DNA from: Gordius sp. MW1
Lineage: Eukaryota; Nematomorpha; Gordioida; Gordea; Gordiidae
Reading direction: 5' to 3'
Length of the DNA stretch: 64,000 nt
NCBI GenBank assembly: GCA_964036665.1
Contig: OZ038529.1
Coordinates: forward strand, 20,408,060-20,472,059
Of this stretch, positions 11,446-22,345 are shown in pieces; position 1 is the first letter of the stretch, and each line of letters opens with the position of its first letter. The position numbers were made by a program, and so were the translations under genes. The notes under the pieces are model-generated. The model did no database searches. It was not told the DNA's origin and saw only the letters and a list, made by a program, of their open reading frames with translations.

Positions 11446-12440
11446 AAATCAAAAATTTGGCCAATGGTCATTTTTTCTCTATTGGTCAGTACCAACAGAT
11501 ACTCTATAAGTCAATGATAGCCAAAAAAACGGAAAAAAAAATTTTGATGCTATCTTTGGCCAATGGTCATTTTTTTCCATTGGTCAGCACAGCACACGGT
11601 AAAAGTGGATATAAATTCATAAGAGTAAAAAAAACGAAAAAAAAATTTTCGAATCACATTTTGGCCAATGGCAATTTTTTTTTCATTGGTCAGCAGCCAG
11701 GACACGGTAAAAGTGGATATAAATTCATAATAATCAAAAAAAAACGAAAAAAAAGTTTTCGAATCACATTTTGGCCAATGGTCATTTTATTCCATTGGTC
11801 AGCAGCCAGCGGACGGTCAAAAAGTCATAAGAGCAATGGTAGGAACAGGAACAATCATAATAGTCAAAAAAAAACGAAAAAAATAATTTCGATTCACATT
11901 TTGGCCAATGGTCATTTTTTCCATCGGTCAGGAGCCAGCGGACGGCCAAAAAGTCATAACAGCAATGGTAGTAACAGGAACAATCATAATAGTCAAAAAA
12001 AAACGAAAAAATAAACTCGGATTCACATTTTGGCCAATGGTCATTTTTTTCATTGGTCAGCAGCCAACGGACGGCCAAAAAGTCTTATTATCAATGATAG
12101 TAACAAGAACAATCATAAGAGTCAAAAAAACTCCGGGATTCTAACCCAAAAACTAGTTAAATTGCATAGCAATTAAAAGTAAACAACTTTTATTTATGTT
12201 TATTATATAACATTGGTCAGCAGCCAGCGGACGGCCAAAAAGTCATAATAGCAATGGTAGGAACAGGAACAATCATAATAGTAAAAAAAAACGAAAAAAA
12301 TAATTTCGATTCACATTTTGGCCAATGGTCATTTTTTCCATCGGTCAGGAGCCAGCGGACGGCCAAAAATTCTTATTATCAATGATAGTAACAAGAACAA
12401 TCATAAGAGTCAAAAAAAACTCCGGGATTCTAACTAAAAA
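11446..12440 (+). repeat. Tandem array of CCAAT-hairpin units (104-131 bp)
   Basis: Unit start tttggccaatggtc recurs at about 11456, 11559, 11663, 11771, 11902, 12033 and 12317. Each unit has an inverted pair (ccaatgg then ccattgg around a T-run), then cagcggacgg and an A-rich tail with aaaaaacgaaaaaa. An apparent long reading frame here is only the array translated. Confidence 0.85.
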
Positions 12441-12443
12441 ACT

Positions 12444-12557
12444 AGTTAAATTGCATAGCAATTAAAAGTAAACAACTTTTATTTATGTTTATTATATAAC
12501 TAGTTAAATTGCATAGCATTAAAAGTAAACAACTTTTATTTATGTTTATTATATAAT
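12444..12557 (+). repeat. Short tandem repeat of about 55 bp with ttgcatagcaatt
   Basis: Repeated block aaattgcatagcaatt, aaaagtaaacaacttttatt, tatgtttattatataac, also present once at 12159-12212 and four times near 34595-34830. Confidence 0.75.
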
Positions 12558-12683
12558 AGATAATTTAACAAATCTTATATATAACACACCGAGGGAGATA
12601 GAGATGAGGGGTGGGGCACCTCTTCCTCATGCATTAATTTAAAAAATCGATAACCTAATATACCCAATGCAAATAGATAGGGA

Positions 12684-12736
12684 TGGACGGACGGACAGAC
12701 ATACGGACGGACGGACAGACAGACGGACGGACGGAC
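12684..12736 (+). repeat. (GGAC)n microsatellite
   Basis: Imperfect tetranucleotide run of ggac/agac units at the right end of composite copy 1. Confidence 0.85.
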
Positions 12737-13142
12737 AACAAAAAACGAGCCCGTAAATTGCATGGCAATTAAAACATCGTTTATTGACAAATCGCTTAAT
12801 AGTACAATATCGGATATTCACAAACATTTTCGAGATAATTATATAAAATATCGTTTTATTGCGAAGCGTAAGAAATGAATATTTAATATAATGTACATAT
12901 ACTTTTATTCTCATCGTTTAATGGCGAAATATCGGTTAATCGCGAATTTTTCTCAGGCCCAAGGCTTTGCAATTAAACGGTTTTGACTGTATCAATTTAA
13001 AAGCCAACAAAAACGATCAACTTCCCCTCATCAATACTTATAAACATGGTAGTGCCTCGCATAAACAAGCTTCATTTAAACGTAATGACTTAAGCTAATC
13101 AAATAGAGGTTATAATAGTATACTTGAAAGAGGGGTGGGGCA

Positions 13143-13279
13143 CAGGGCGTAGCCAGGGGGGCCGCTTCCCCCCTCCCAAAACCTTGAAAATAAAACTGTA
13201 TGTTTTGCACCCACCCCATTAATTGGACTTTTAAACGTTTCGCCCCTCCCCCCTAATCCAAAACCTGGCTACGCCCATG
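13143..13279 (+). mobile_element. G-rich hAT MITE
   Basis: agggcgtagccagg to aacctggctacgcccatg. The next element starts only ten bases further on, so the right flank is shared with the MULE-type MITE target. Confidence 0.8.
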
Positions 13280-13288
13280 AACAAGGGG

Positions 13289-13568
13289 GACCAATGTTAC
13301 ACGATCCAAATTCTTGTATTGTATAAGCGATCTGACATTCCATTTTCTTATTCCATCCAAAAAATAACGAAGCGCCCGTAAGAAATAAACAAAATTTCTT
13401 ACTCACGTTTTCATATTGTGATTTCGGTCTCGCAAGGGCAGGTTTTGTAGGGTTAGGGTTAAGTCATTTTAGGTTCAAGATACATAATTACTTTCTTTGG
13501 ATCGAATAAGAAAATGGAATGTCAGATCGCTTATACAGTACAAGAATTTGGATCGTGTAACATTGGCC
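13289..13568 (+). mobile_element. MULE-type MITE family C, copy 2
   Basis: 280 bp, the same TIRs as 7107-7419. Perfect 9-bp TSD aacaagggg (13280-13288 and 13569-13577). It has a shortened interior relative to copy 1 but keeps gtagggttagggtt. Confidence 0.9.
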
Positions 13569-13577
13569 AACAAGGGG

Positions 13578-15080
13578 ATTGGTAAACTAATTGAAAAGGT
13601 ACTTAATAAATCTGTCTTTATCAATATTTAATATTTATGTTGAGTTACTAAAACATTTACATTTTGAAGCTAAGAAAGGAGGCAAATTACAATTGTTTTT
13701 ATACCTTGATTTTAATGAATTTTTATGTATATATAATAATTTTGAAACTATTTGTTAAATTTATTGAACCTCTTCTATCTTTAAAAAAAGCTTGATATAA
13801 ATATGAAAAATTATTTAAATTAAATTGAACACTAATATAAACCACACCAAAATTTCCCATCTAAATTATTCGTTATTAAATATGCATGGTTACCGTTTGT
13901 CCCTGGATTGGAAATCCGCCTGCAAATATTAGGCTAAAGGATAAATTGTAGGATCGCGAGGGACGGCAGCTTGCCCCCCCCCCCTGGATTGGCCCACGAA
14001 TTAGTTATTATTATTAATTTTTTATTAAAGGATTATAATCTGAGACACAGATAACTAGCATAAAACGTTTTTGAAGTACATGTAAGCTGTGGAGGGAAAT
14101 AATTTTAATTTACAAAGTTTTTTATTATAATTTGGTAAGTGATGAAAATGCTGAACGAAGGGTGTAGCACATGTGTTAGTCAAAAGAGTGGAGTGGAAGT
14201 GAAAACTGTAAGCCAAGACGAATTAAATGTTGCCGCCAAAGACTAGTTGTTGTAAGAAATGTAATGGAGGAAATATAATTTAGGGTCAAGATATCTTATA
14301 TGCTAAATTAAGGATGAATGAAGTATAAAGGTGAATACTATCTGTAGTATACTACTACTTCCTTTCCCAGGCCATGCCTTCCCTTAATTAGCCGATTACG
14401 TTATGCCCTTTGTCTGCCGGCGAGCAGATGTCATGATTCTCACTATACAACCATACCTTACTCTAAGACATCTGAATGATTAATGTCAACAACTTCCATG
14501 ATTTTCACTATACAACCATACCTTACTCTGAGACATCTTATTGATTAACGTCAACAACTGTATTACTACTTCCCTTCCCAGCCCATGCTTTCCCTTAATT
14601 ATCAAAGGAAGCCGATTACGTTCCCTTACTCTAAGACATCCTAATGAATTGACTGGATGATGGGCGCCGGCATCCCGTATTCTAGGACATTATAATGATT
14701 GGCGCCAACAAGTTACAACTCCGGAAAACAGATGCAGAAAATTCTAAATACACACTAAGTTCATACACCCACCCCCCCCCCCCCCTTTTCTCTCTCCCCT
14801 GCCCTTTACCCAGCCAGAAGTACATGAGGGCAGACAACGCCTGAAGAAAAGAATAATAGATTTAGACACAACTTGAGTTTGGACTCTGGATTTTCTAACT
14901 CTCCCCTTTTTAAAAAACCCCTGGACTTTTAATTCTCGTTATAAAATACGCTCGCTTCGCTAACGTCTAATTCGCACTTTATATTCGCTCCGCTTAATAA
15001 ATAAATTACCATCGGTTTATCTATCATATTTTAATTCTATTCTATTTAATAATTTTTGGTTTATTTAATTCTATCCTAAA
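13578..15080. other. Gene-poor DNA with a duplicated block
   Basis: No coding exon supported. At 14430-14560 a block of about 65 bp is repeated in tandem (cactatacaaccatacctta, then agacatct and gtcaacaact). A larger partial repeat (cttcccagcccatgctttcc, gccgattacgtt) spans 14345-14640. A 15-base C-run lies near 14770. Confidence 0.55.
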
Positions 15081-15533
15081 TACCAGTGTTGTAAAAAGAC
15101 CTGGGTTATTTTAGCCGACCTTTTGATTTAATAATGGTTAGTGGTGATTTTTAATATTGATACCTAGCTGTAAAATAGAATTTCAGGAATAAATCATTTG
15201 TCAAGCTAATTTGGTGACAATTGTCATAATGGTCATTTATGAAGCAAAATAAATTGTTTTAACGAAAATTGGTTGATTAGGGTGTCATAAAATTGTTCCA
15301 ACAAAGTTTTACAAATTAGTTGTCAAATTATTTTAGTGACCTTTGCTAAATAGTATAATTGCACCATAATAATTGTTTATTTTAATTTGTATTTTTTATA
15401 TTCGTTATTTAGATTAATAACTAATTTTTAATTACTTTAAAACAACAATTGCGTTTCCCACACCTAGTAATTAATTGACATTTTATCAGTCTTACCCCGC
15501 GTTCGTGATGACGCGCGAAGCGAAAAAAAGCAA

Positions 15534-15910
15534 AGTGAGTTTGTGTGCTAATTTACCAAACTTTTCATTATTTTTTTTAATATCTTATATTCATCGTGAA
15601 TTTTATCATATATCACGAAAATAACAATTGTAAATATGAGGTGTTCATAGTGAAATCGCAGACGATTATTTTCTCCTGCGGCAAAAGGCGAACCAAAATA
15701 ATTTTTTAACCCTTGCGCGAAAAGTACAAAATGATTTGTATCTTAATTATCGTTCGCTTTTTGACGCAGGCGAAAATAATCGTCTGCGGTTTTACTATGA
15801 ATCCCTCATATTTACAATTGTTATTTTCGTGATATATGATAAAATTCACGATGAATGTAAGATATTAAAAAAAGAATGAAGTTTAATAAATTAGCACAAA
15901 AGGGTTAGTG
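15534..15910. repeat. Long palindrome (about 140-bp arms, 97-bp loop)
   Basis: Left arm 15534-15673 is the near-perfect inverse of 15771-15910 (gtgctaattta, ttcatcgtgaattttatcat, acgaaaataacaattg, cgcagacgattattttc). No coding potential. Likely a foldback MITE, but no TSD was found. Confidence 0.8.
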
Positions 15911-16078
15911 GTTAGATTGCTTTCTCAAATTTAAAAAAAATGCCAGAGAATAAATAGAAAATTAGGTTTTTCGAAGCTAAAAGTTCCTTTTTTAATTTAT
16001 CTTTTTCGTTAAAACTTTTTAACTATCGTTAGAACTCCAACAAGTTTTATGATAGAGTGTGAATTTTTTTATAATAAA

Positions 16079-16898
16079 CTAGCTGACCCGGCAAACGTTG
16101 TTTTGCTAAAAATACAATTATCTTTAATATAATAAAATTCGAGAAAACTTCAGCCTTGTATCATTATTGTATATGATGCTATACATGAAACTGGCCGGGA
16201 AATGTCTGATATTATTAAAACGAAAAGGTATTTTAAGAATCTGAAAAAGCTATTTTACCCCTGGCCGCCCTGGGCATCTACGGCTAAATTTTCGCGCGAA
16301 TCGGGCCGGTAGTTTTAGAGTTTAGCCCTTTTTAAAACAAAATGTCCGATATTTTTAAAACGAAAAGGTATTTTAGGAATCTGAAAGATCGACCACGTGA
16401 TGATAATGGCAAAAATTGCATAATTTAAATTTTATTTATTTAATTTAAAATAATTTTGACCGTATACTGTAACATTTTTATTATACTTTTAAATATCTAA
16501 TTCGAGAAAACTTCAACCTTGTATGTATGACGTCATTATTGTATATGATGCTATAAATGAAACTGGCCGGAAAATGTCCGATATTTTTAAAACGAAAAGG
16601 TATTTTAGGAATTTGAAAAAGTTATTTTACCCCTGGCCGCCCTGGGCATCTAGGCTAAATTTCCGCGCGAATCGGGCCTGTAGTTTCAGAGTTTAGCTCT
16701 TTTTTAAAACAAAATGTCCGATATTTTTAAAACTAAAAGGAATTTTAGGATTCTGAAAAAACTATTTTACCCCTGGCCGCCCTGGGCATCTATGGCTAAA
16801 TTTTGGCGCGAATTGGGCCGGTAGTTTCAGAATTTAGCCCTTATCCACATACACACACACATACATACACACATACACTTTACTTTATATATATAGAT
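16079..16898 (+). repeat. Repeat beginning ctagctgacccggcaaacg, with internal tandem units
   Basis: Starts ctagctgacccggcaaacg and ends in atatatatagat after an (AC)n run. Inside, a unit with cccctggccgccctgggc and gcgcgaatcgggcc recurs at about 16218, 16577 and 16722 with spacing near 135-235 bp, and aaaatgtccgatat recurs at 16199, 16338, 16572 and 16707. I recognise the opening as widespread in invertebrate repeats but will not assign a class. Confidence 0.6.
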
Positions 16899-17204
16899 TG
16901 CTTAGAATAAACAGTTTTTGTTAAAAATAACTCTGTCATAACAACTCCTCAAGAAATATTCTACCTTAGGGCTATTAAGACCGGGGCTATAATTACTTTT
17001 ATTCATTCAGACATTCTAGATCTAACCCCTATAATTGATAATAAGTCAACTAATTACAAGAGTTGGGAAACAAGCTCAAAAAATGACACTTATGACAATT
17101 GTCACCAAGCTAAGGTGACAAACTTAAATTTTTTATTTGCAACAATTTTATGACCCTAACCCACCAATTTTCGTTAAAAATATTTATCTAGGTCAGATTT
17201 GTTT

Positions 17205-17310
17205 AGAATTTTCTACCCGACCCGGCCCGCTTCCTTCCCAGCCCGAACCCTTCTAGGTGGCCGCTTAGCCATGTCCGAACCATTAGAGCTGCCCGGACTG
17301 CCCGGCTTGG
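17205..17310. repeat. GC-rich fragment resembling hAT subterminal repeats
   Basis: cccgacccggcccgcttcc to ctgcccggcttggg, an island of CCCGG/CCCGC words in AT-rich DNA. Probably a remnant of the 7914-9427 family. Confidence 0.35.
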
Positions 17311-17454
17311 GTCACACAATTTTAACAGATTGATTGCTATAGCATTTAAATTAATGAAATTTTTTTTAGTTATACTTACTTTTACTGATAAAAATAACGT
17401 TATTTAATCAATAAATTACCTTCTTGCTATAGAATTTAATGGGTAAAATTTTTA

Positions 17455-17830
17455 TTCGAAACAAAAAACTCGGGCCTTCGGCCCTCGTGGGAAGGGGGAG
17501 AAGGGAAGGGAAGGAGGGGAAGGGAAGGGGGGACGACTCATCTATACTCCGTATAAATGTATCATATTTGCTATGCAATTTAGGGGCGAGAAAGGTGGGA
17601 AGGGGCGAGAATGCCTATAGGGGGTATTTAATGCCTAATGATTAATTAATTATTTATACAAATTTTCCATTTAATTAAAAAAAATTGCCCTTCCGGGATT
17701 CGAACCCACATCAGTAGAGGCAGCCTTTGTAGGGGCACAGGGAACCATATAAGTAGAGGTATAGGCCTTTGTAGGGGAGGGCATAGAGTAATCATCGTTG
17801 TTAACCATTGAATTATTCATTACTAATTCT
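17455..17830 (+). mobile_element. Composite hairpin-repeat element, 5' part, joined to tRNA-like tail
   Basis: 17461-17670 matches the start of copy 1 (gggccttcggccc hairpin, purine-rich stretch, ttgctatgcaattt). It then changes to a tRNA-like segment at 17683 (cgggattcgaaccc on the plus strand, the inverse of a T-arm) followed by agtagaggc/aggggcacaggg repeats. Confidence 0.6.
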
Positions 17831-18280
17831 TTTTTAGGGGAAAAGGTCATACTTTGGTTTTTTAACTAATGGGTGTCAAAGGTTGTTAATATGAGAAAAG
17901 CGAAAATACCCTAAAGAAGAGGAAATTATAAGAAAATGAAATATAAAACGATATTCTTGATAAGTGAAAGTGAGCAAAAGCTATTAATTTTAAGCATTGC
18001 TGAAAAAGAACACAGCTATTTAGAACCACAAATTTGGACAGAGTCTTCTTAAATATCCACTCTTGATTCCTTCGTAATAAATAAATCAACGGTTTTCCAT
18101 AAAAAAACGAAATATAAAACTTTCAAATTTGTTCTTGCAAAATCCAACGCTAACCTTATTTGTTTAGAGAAATTATAAGCTATTCGTAATTGAACATGCA
18201 TGGTTTTTTAATATAAATGAGATATTTTTTAACGTGTAAAAATTAAATTACACATTGATAATAAATTCCAGCCTCCCCCC

Positions 18281-18452
18281 TGCGTAGCCAGGGCATAGGG
18301 GGAGGCATAAAGTGGCAGCTGCCCCCCCCCCTAAATTTAAAAAACATTTATATTTAAAAAAATTATGACTAAAATTTCAAAACATCAATTCGCCCCTCCC
18401 TAAATCATTACTGCCCCCCCCCCCCTAAATTTAAATCTTGACTACACCCATG
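18281..18452 (+). mobile_element. G-rich hAT MITE
   Basis: tgcgtagccagggc to the degenerate tgactacacccatg, with cagctgccccccc and a second C-run inside. No clear TSD. Confidence 0.7.
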
Positions 18453-19368
18453 AGTAAAACTATCGAAGTTATAAGAAATTGATTTGATTTACAACGAATG
18501 AGATGGCAAAAAACAAAAATCAATAGAGAATTAAAACGATCTCGCACCAACTAAGGGGCAATCATAACAACTGGGGAAGTTGTGTGTTAATAAATGGTGA
18601 TGAAAAGTTTGTGGGAGTTGAAAATAAGCTTATTTCTAAAAAAAAATTTATAAGCACACATTTAATTTAAAAATGTCAGATAAAATACTGAAGAGCTTAA
18701 GGACAGTATTAACTTGTGTGCCTTAATCGTAATAATTTTATCACCTTCTTCAAACTGAGTGGGTATAATGGCAATTATAATGATTTTAAATTACCAAAAA
18801 ATTAACATCCTTCATTCTATCATTTTCAAATGCTTTGTGGCGTCTTTCATCCCAACTTTTCCCATCAAAATCACTATTGTTTGCCTTTTCACTTATTTTT
18901 TCTTAGCATTATATTTTTTTTAATTAAATACAAATCGAGTTACATAGAAACAAAACAAGATAACTAATATATCTAATAATTTCTATAATTAATAAAGTTA
19001 AAATTTAAAATAAGAATGGGAATTTTAAATAAGTAATAACACTAATTTTTAAACAAAAATTAACTCATCTGATATTTAATTTGTTCGTAGCATTTCTAGA
19101 AGAAAATCATCAGAAATAATAAAATTTGATTTTTCAAAGAAACACACCTCCTGCCATAGTTAAAAATACATCAATCAAAATTTATTTTAAGATAAGTTTA
19201 TATCATTTTTTTCAATGACTTAAAAATTTTTTAAAGAAAAACGTAATTTAAAAAAAATAACAAATTAACATGTATATTTAACAATATTTAACCCAAATAT
19301 AAATTAAAACCGCTATGTTCTTTCATTAATTAATTATAATTACCTATTATCAAAGTATTGTGTAGTGA
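18453..19368. other. AT-rich spacer
   Basis: No supported gene or repeat. Confidence 0.4.
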
Positions 19369-19381
19369 TGGTAATTTGCTC

Positions 19382-19400
19382 CAGTGAGCATTGCTCACTG
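19382..19400. repeat. Perfect palindrome cagtgagca-t-tgctcactg
   Basis: 19-base inverted repeat around one central base, close to a second longer hairpin at 19579. It could be a subterminal structure of the decayed hAT element whose C-terminus lies at 20645-20764. Confidence 0.6.
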
Positions 19401-19578
19401 TGAGCTCTGTCCCCTCACAAGCACTGTGTATCCTACTCTACTCATGAGTAGGATTAGAGGAGGATACAGTATCAGATGAAAATGCTAGAGAGGGAAGGGG
19501 TAGTAGCAAAAAGTAACTCATGTATAGAGCTGTGTGCCTAAGCAGCATTGTAAGTTAACTAACAACTTTAATATCAGC

Positions 19579-19626
19579 AGATGCTATGAGCAAGCAGTTT
19601 CTCTAAACTGCTTGCTCATAGCATCT
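19579..19626. repeat. Perfect 22-bp-stem hairpin, 4-base loop
   Basis: agatgctatgagcaagcag plus ttt is followed by loop ctct and then the exact inverse. There are no mismatches. A transposon-terminal hairpin or a small-RNA-like hairpin cannot be told apart from sequence alone. Confidence 0.85.
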
Positions 19627-19747
19627 CATATCACATTATAATGTGTTGTTTTGTTTTAATACATTCTGTTGTTCAACAATAATATGGCTATTATTTGCAT
19701 AGGCGTATGTAGGATTTCCTCAAGGGGGGGGGGTATCAAATTTGTAA

Positions 19748-20530
19748 GATGACAATTTTAATATGGTTTAAATTTATATTTTATCGTTTTTAAGAAAAGG
19801 TGTCAATGTTATGATTTTATAAAATGTGCGAACTAATTTTTTTTACAATTTTCTTTATATATGGCTAAAATATGTTTAATGATATTAAAATTTATTTTTT
19901 ATACATGCCAAAAATTTTATAAAAATTTATTTAATTATAAATTTTTGAATTTTCTGTCACACCCAGGTGGTAATAATTTTTTTGACAATTTTAATATGGT
20001 TTAAATTTATATTTTATCGTTTTTAAGAACACGTGTCAATGTTATAATTTTATTAAAGGTGCGAACTGATTTTTTTTTCGATTGTCATTATATATAACTA
20101 AAATGATTTTTAAATTTATTTTTTATAAATGGCGAAATTATTTTTATTATATAAATATTTTTTTTGACATTTTTAATATGACTTAATCCTTCTATATTTA
20201 TATTTAATAATATTTTTAGTTCAGGTCACAATGCAAAGTTTTATAAAAGGTGGGAAATTTGTCTTTATAGAATATTCTATATAGATGGCTAAAATCTGTT
20301 AAATGATTTAAAAATTTACGCCTTTATACATGCCAAAAATATGTTGATTGCTTTAAATATGAATTTTTGACAATTTACCCAAACGCTAGTAAAGTTTTTG
20401 ACCTTTTTAATATGGTTTTTTAAGCCAGGTTACAAGGTAATAGTTTTATTAAAGGTGTGAATTTATTTTTTTGGCAACCAATTTTGAAATTTATTGTTTA
20501 AAACATGGCAAAAATATTTTTATTTACATA
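19748..20530 (+). repeat. Degenerate tandem repeat, unit about 235 bp
   Basis: The block tgacaattttaatatggttt plus a following aattttgataa/aaggtgcgaac pattern recurs near 19748, 19983, 20163 and 20390 with growing divergence. Non-coding. Confidence 0.6.
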
Positions 20531-20644
20531 TATTTTATTTAGATGTCTTATATCTTTTTTTAGTTCAAATTAAAGTATTGACACCAAATCAGCATTATTG
20601 TTTTATTAAATCTCACCAAATATACACATAAATTACAACTAATA

Positions 20645-20764
20645 TTATGTAAAATTAATATTTCCCCAAGACTTTGCACACATAATTTGGGTAATCGTAT
20701 TTGAGGACAAACGATTTCTTCTAGCTGTAACAATATTTCCTGCTAAGGAAAACATTCGTTCACT
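20645..20764 (-). pseudogene. hAT transposase C-terminal (hATC) remnant
   Basis: Forty codons on the minus strand ending in a stop. They read SERMFSLAGNIVTARRNRLS and continue in the same style, the hallmark of the hAT dimerisation domain (family consensus SER-FS-AG-----R--RL). A TGA stop lies immediately upstream, so the gene is dead. The rest of the transposase is interrupted to the right by the foldback-like element at 20863. Confidence 0.85.
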
Positions 20765-20866
20765 TCACATAAGACATAAGTAATTAACACATTTGCTGAG
20801 CAGATTAATTGCGATATGTCACATAATTAATTAACACATTCGTTGAGCAAAATGGATAAGCACAAC

Positions 20867-21305
20867 AAATTATTTGCTAAGTATTTTATTCAAATTGCTA
20901 AGTATTTTATTCATTTGCTAAGTATTTAATTCGTTTGCTAAGTATTTAAATTAATGCTAAGTATTAAATTCAAATGCTAAGTATTTTATTCATTTGCTAA
21001 GTATTTAAATAAGTTTTGCTAAGTATTTTATTGTTTTGCTAAGTATTTTATTTATTTGCTAAGTATTTTATTTGTTTGCTAAGTATTTTAATGTTTTGCT
21101 AAGTACTTAAATTATATGCTAAGTATTTAAATATATTATGCTAAGTATTTAAATTATTGCTAAGTATTTAAATATATTATGCTAAGAATTTAAATTATTG
21201 CTAAGTATTTAAATAAATTGTGCCAAGTATTTAAATTATTTGTTAAGTATTTAAATAAATTATGCTAAGTATATTATCTTGGTTTATAAATAAATTATGC
21301 TAAGT
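20867..21305 (+). repeat. Left arm: tgctaagtattt tandem array
   Basis: At least 18 copies of a tgctaagtattt word separated by 6-12 variable A/T bases. Inverse partner of 21795-22322. Confidence 0.9.
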
Positions 21306-21334
21306 AAAGATTTAATAAATTTAAACAAATAAAG

Positions 21335-21493
21335 CTGTCTGTTGATTTTAAATTCATGTTTCAAATTTTGACTAATGAGGTCATGAAATTAAGTAATAAA
21401 AATGCAGTTTTTGAAGTTCTTGTCATTGATGCAGCCAGTGCAATTCATAATGCATTTAAAGCTGTTTTGGGGGATAAAATGGTTGTGTTATAG
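21335..21493 (+). pseudogene. MULE transposase fragment
   Basis: 53 open codons ending in TAG. The part EVLVIDAASAIHNAFKAVLG matches the MULE transposase core around the second acidic residue (family pattern D-A-AI--A----F). The Cys-Trp-x-x-His that should follow is missing: the frame runs straight into tagggttagggttaggg. Short and truncated at both ends. Confidence 0.6.
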
Positions 21494-21508
21494 GGTTAGG
21501 GTTAGGGT
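21490..21508 (+). repeat. Telomere-like (TTAGGG)n run
   Basis: Three TAGGGT units directly at the stop of the MULE fragment. Confidence 0.85.
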
Positions 21509-21794
21509 TTATTGTAGTTGAACAAAATCTCTATCAATTATCCTATTGGCTATTTAGATTATTTTATATATGAAGTCATTATAGAACATGAAGGGTATTT
21601 CTTCACCTACAATTAAATAATCATAATTTTTTTATTTAAATCTAAAATAAATTATACAATATAAAATTGAAATATTATATTTTTCAACTATAAATTTTGG
21701 TAATTCATTAAAATAATTCCCATTAAAACTTAACTTAAATTTCAACACTTTTTTGTGTCATAAATAAAACTTTGAATTAAAAAACTTTAATAAC

Positions 21795-22322
21795 TTAGCA
21801 CTTCAAAATAGAAAACCTAGCATTTTTAAAAATTAAACATTTTCTTTGAAATTATTACCATTAAAACTTTGTCCTTTTTAGCTTTAAAACCTTATTATCT
21901 TATATTTTTTTAATACTTAGCATTTTGATTAAAACTCATAATTTAGATTTTTTTAATAAAATACTTAGCATTTTAATAAAAAAAACTTAGTATATCAAAA
22001 TGAAAACTCTGCAATTTAATAATAAAAACTTAGCATTTAAAAATAAAAAACTTAGCATTTAAAAATAAAATACTTAGCATTTCCTTTAAAATACTTAGCA
22101 TTTAAAATAAAATACTTAGCATTTCCTTTAAAATACTTAGCATTTAGATTAAAATACTTAGCATTTAATAATAAAATACTTAGCATTTAGATTAAAATAC
22201 TTAGCATTTAGATTAAAATACTTAGCATAAAATATTTAGCGTTTTTTAATAAAATACTTAGCACTTTAATTAAAATACTTAGCATAGATTACTTAGCAAT
22301 TTGTAATTATTTACTTAGCAGT
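21795..22322 (+). repeat. Right arm: aaatacttagca tandem array
   Basis: Inverse of the left arm, about 20 units, more regular between 22020 and 22290. Confidence 0.9.
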
Positions 22323-22345
22323 TAAATAACACCCATGGATAAGCA

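Larger units (their letters stand above)
11041..12772 (+). mobile_element. Composite hairpin-repeat element, copy 1
   Basis: Order of parts: a GC hairpin gggccttcggccc; a purine-rich stretch of GGGAAGGGG type; ttgctatgcaatttatgggc; a telomere-like aagggttagggttag (about 11277); a tandem array of CCAAT hairpins; repeated ttgcatagcaatt units; and an end reading cgagcccgtaaattgcatgg. The 5' ttgctatgcaatttatgggc is the approximate inverse of the 3' end, so the element has subterminal inverted repeats. Tandem core plus subterminal inverted repeats plus a short 3' hairpin resembles Helentron-associated (DINE/HINE-like) elements, but this is inference. Related copies lie at 17455, 23600 and 33605. 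Confidence 0.65.
20863..22334 (+). mobile_element. Foldback-like element with tandem-repeat arms
   Basis: Two arrays of the same word in opposite orientation: tgctaagtattt (20867-21305) and aaatacttagca (21795-22322), units of about 18-25 bp, roughly 20 units each. The element is flanked by an exact 11-bp direct repeat atggataagca at 20852-20862 and 22335-22345. The spacer carries a MULE transposase remnant (21335-21493) and a telomere-like run. Tandem-repeat arms with a MULE-type gene recall Drosophila foldback elements with NOF. The class is inferred. Confidence 0.75.

Noticed and set aside
11382-12144. Long plus-strand reading frame (210 codons) and its minus-strand partners
   Set aside because: It follows the tandem hairpin units exactly, with repeated GHFF/SKKTKK blocks. 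Translation of a repeat, not a gene.
12575-12914. Minus-strand frames with SVCLSVRPYVCPSV-type repeats
   Set aside because: Product of the (GGAC)n microsatellite.
19695-19735. A further G-rich MITE copy (gcataggcgtatgtagg plus a G-run)
   Set aside because: Only the left end is similar; no inverse end or TSD could be found.
20867-22322. CRISPR-like repeat array
   Set aside because: Repeat words are 12 bases with short A/T-rich spacers, and the second array is inverted. The genome is eukaryotic.
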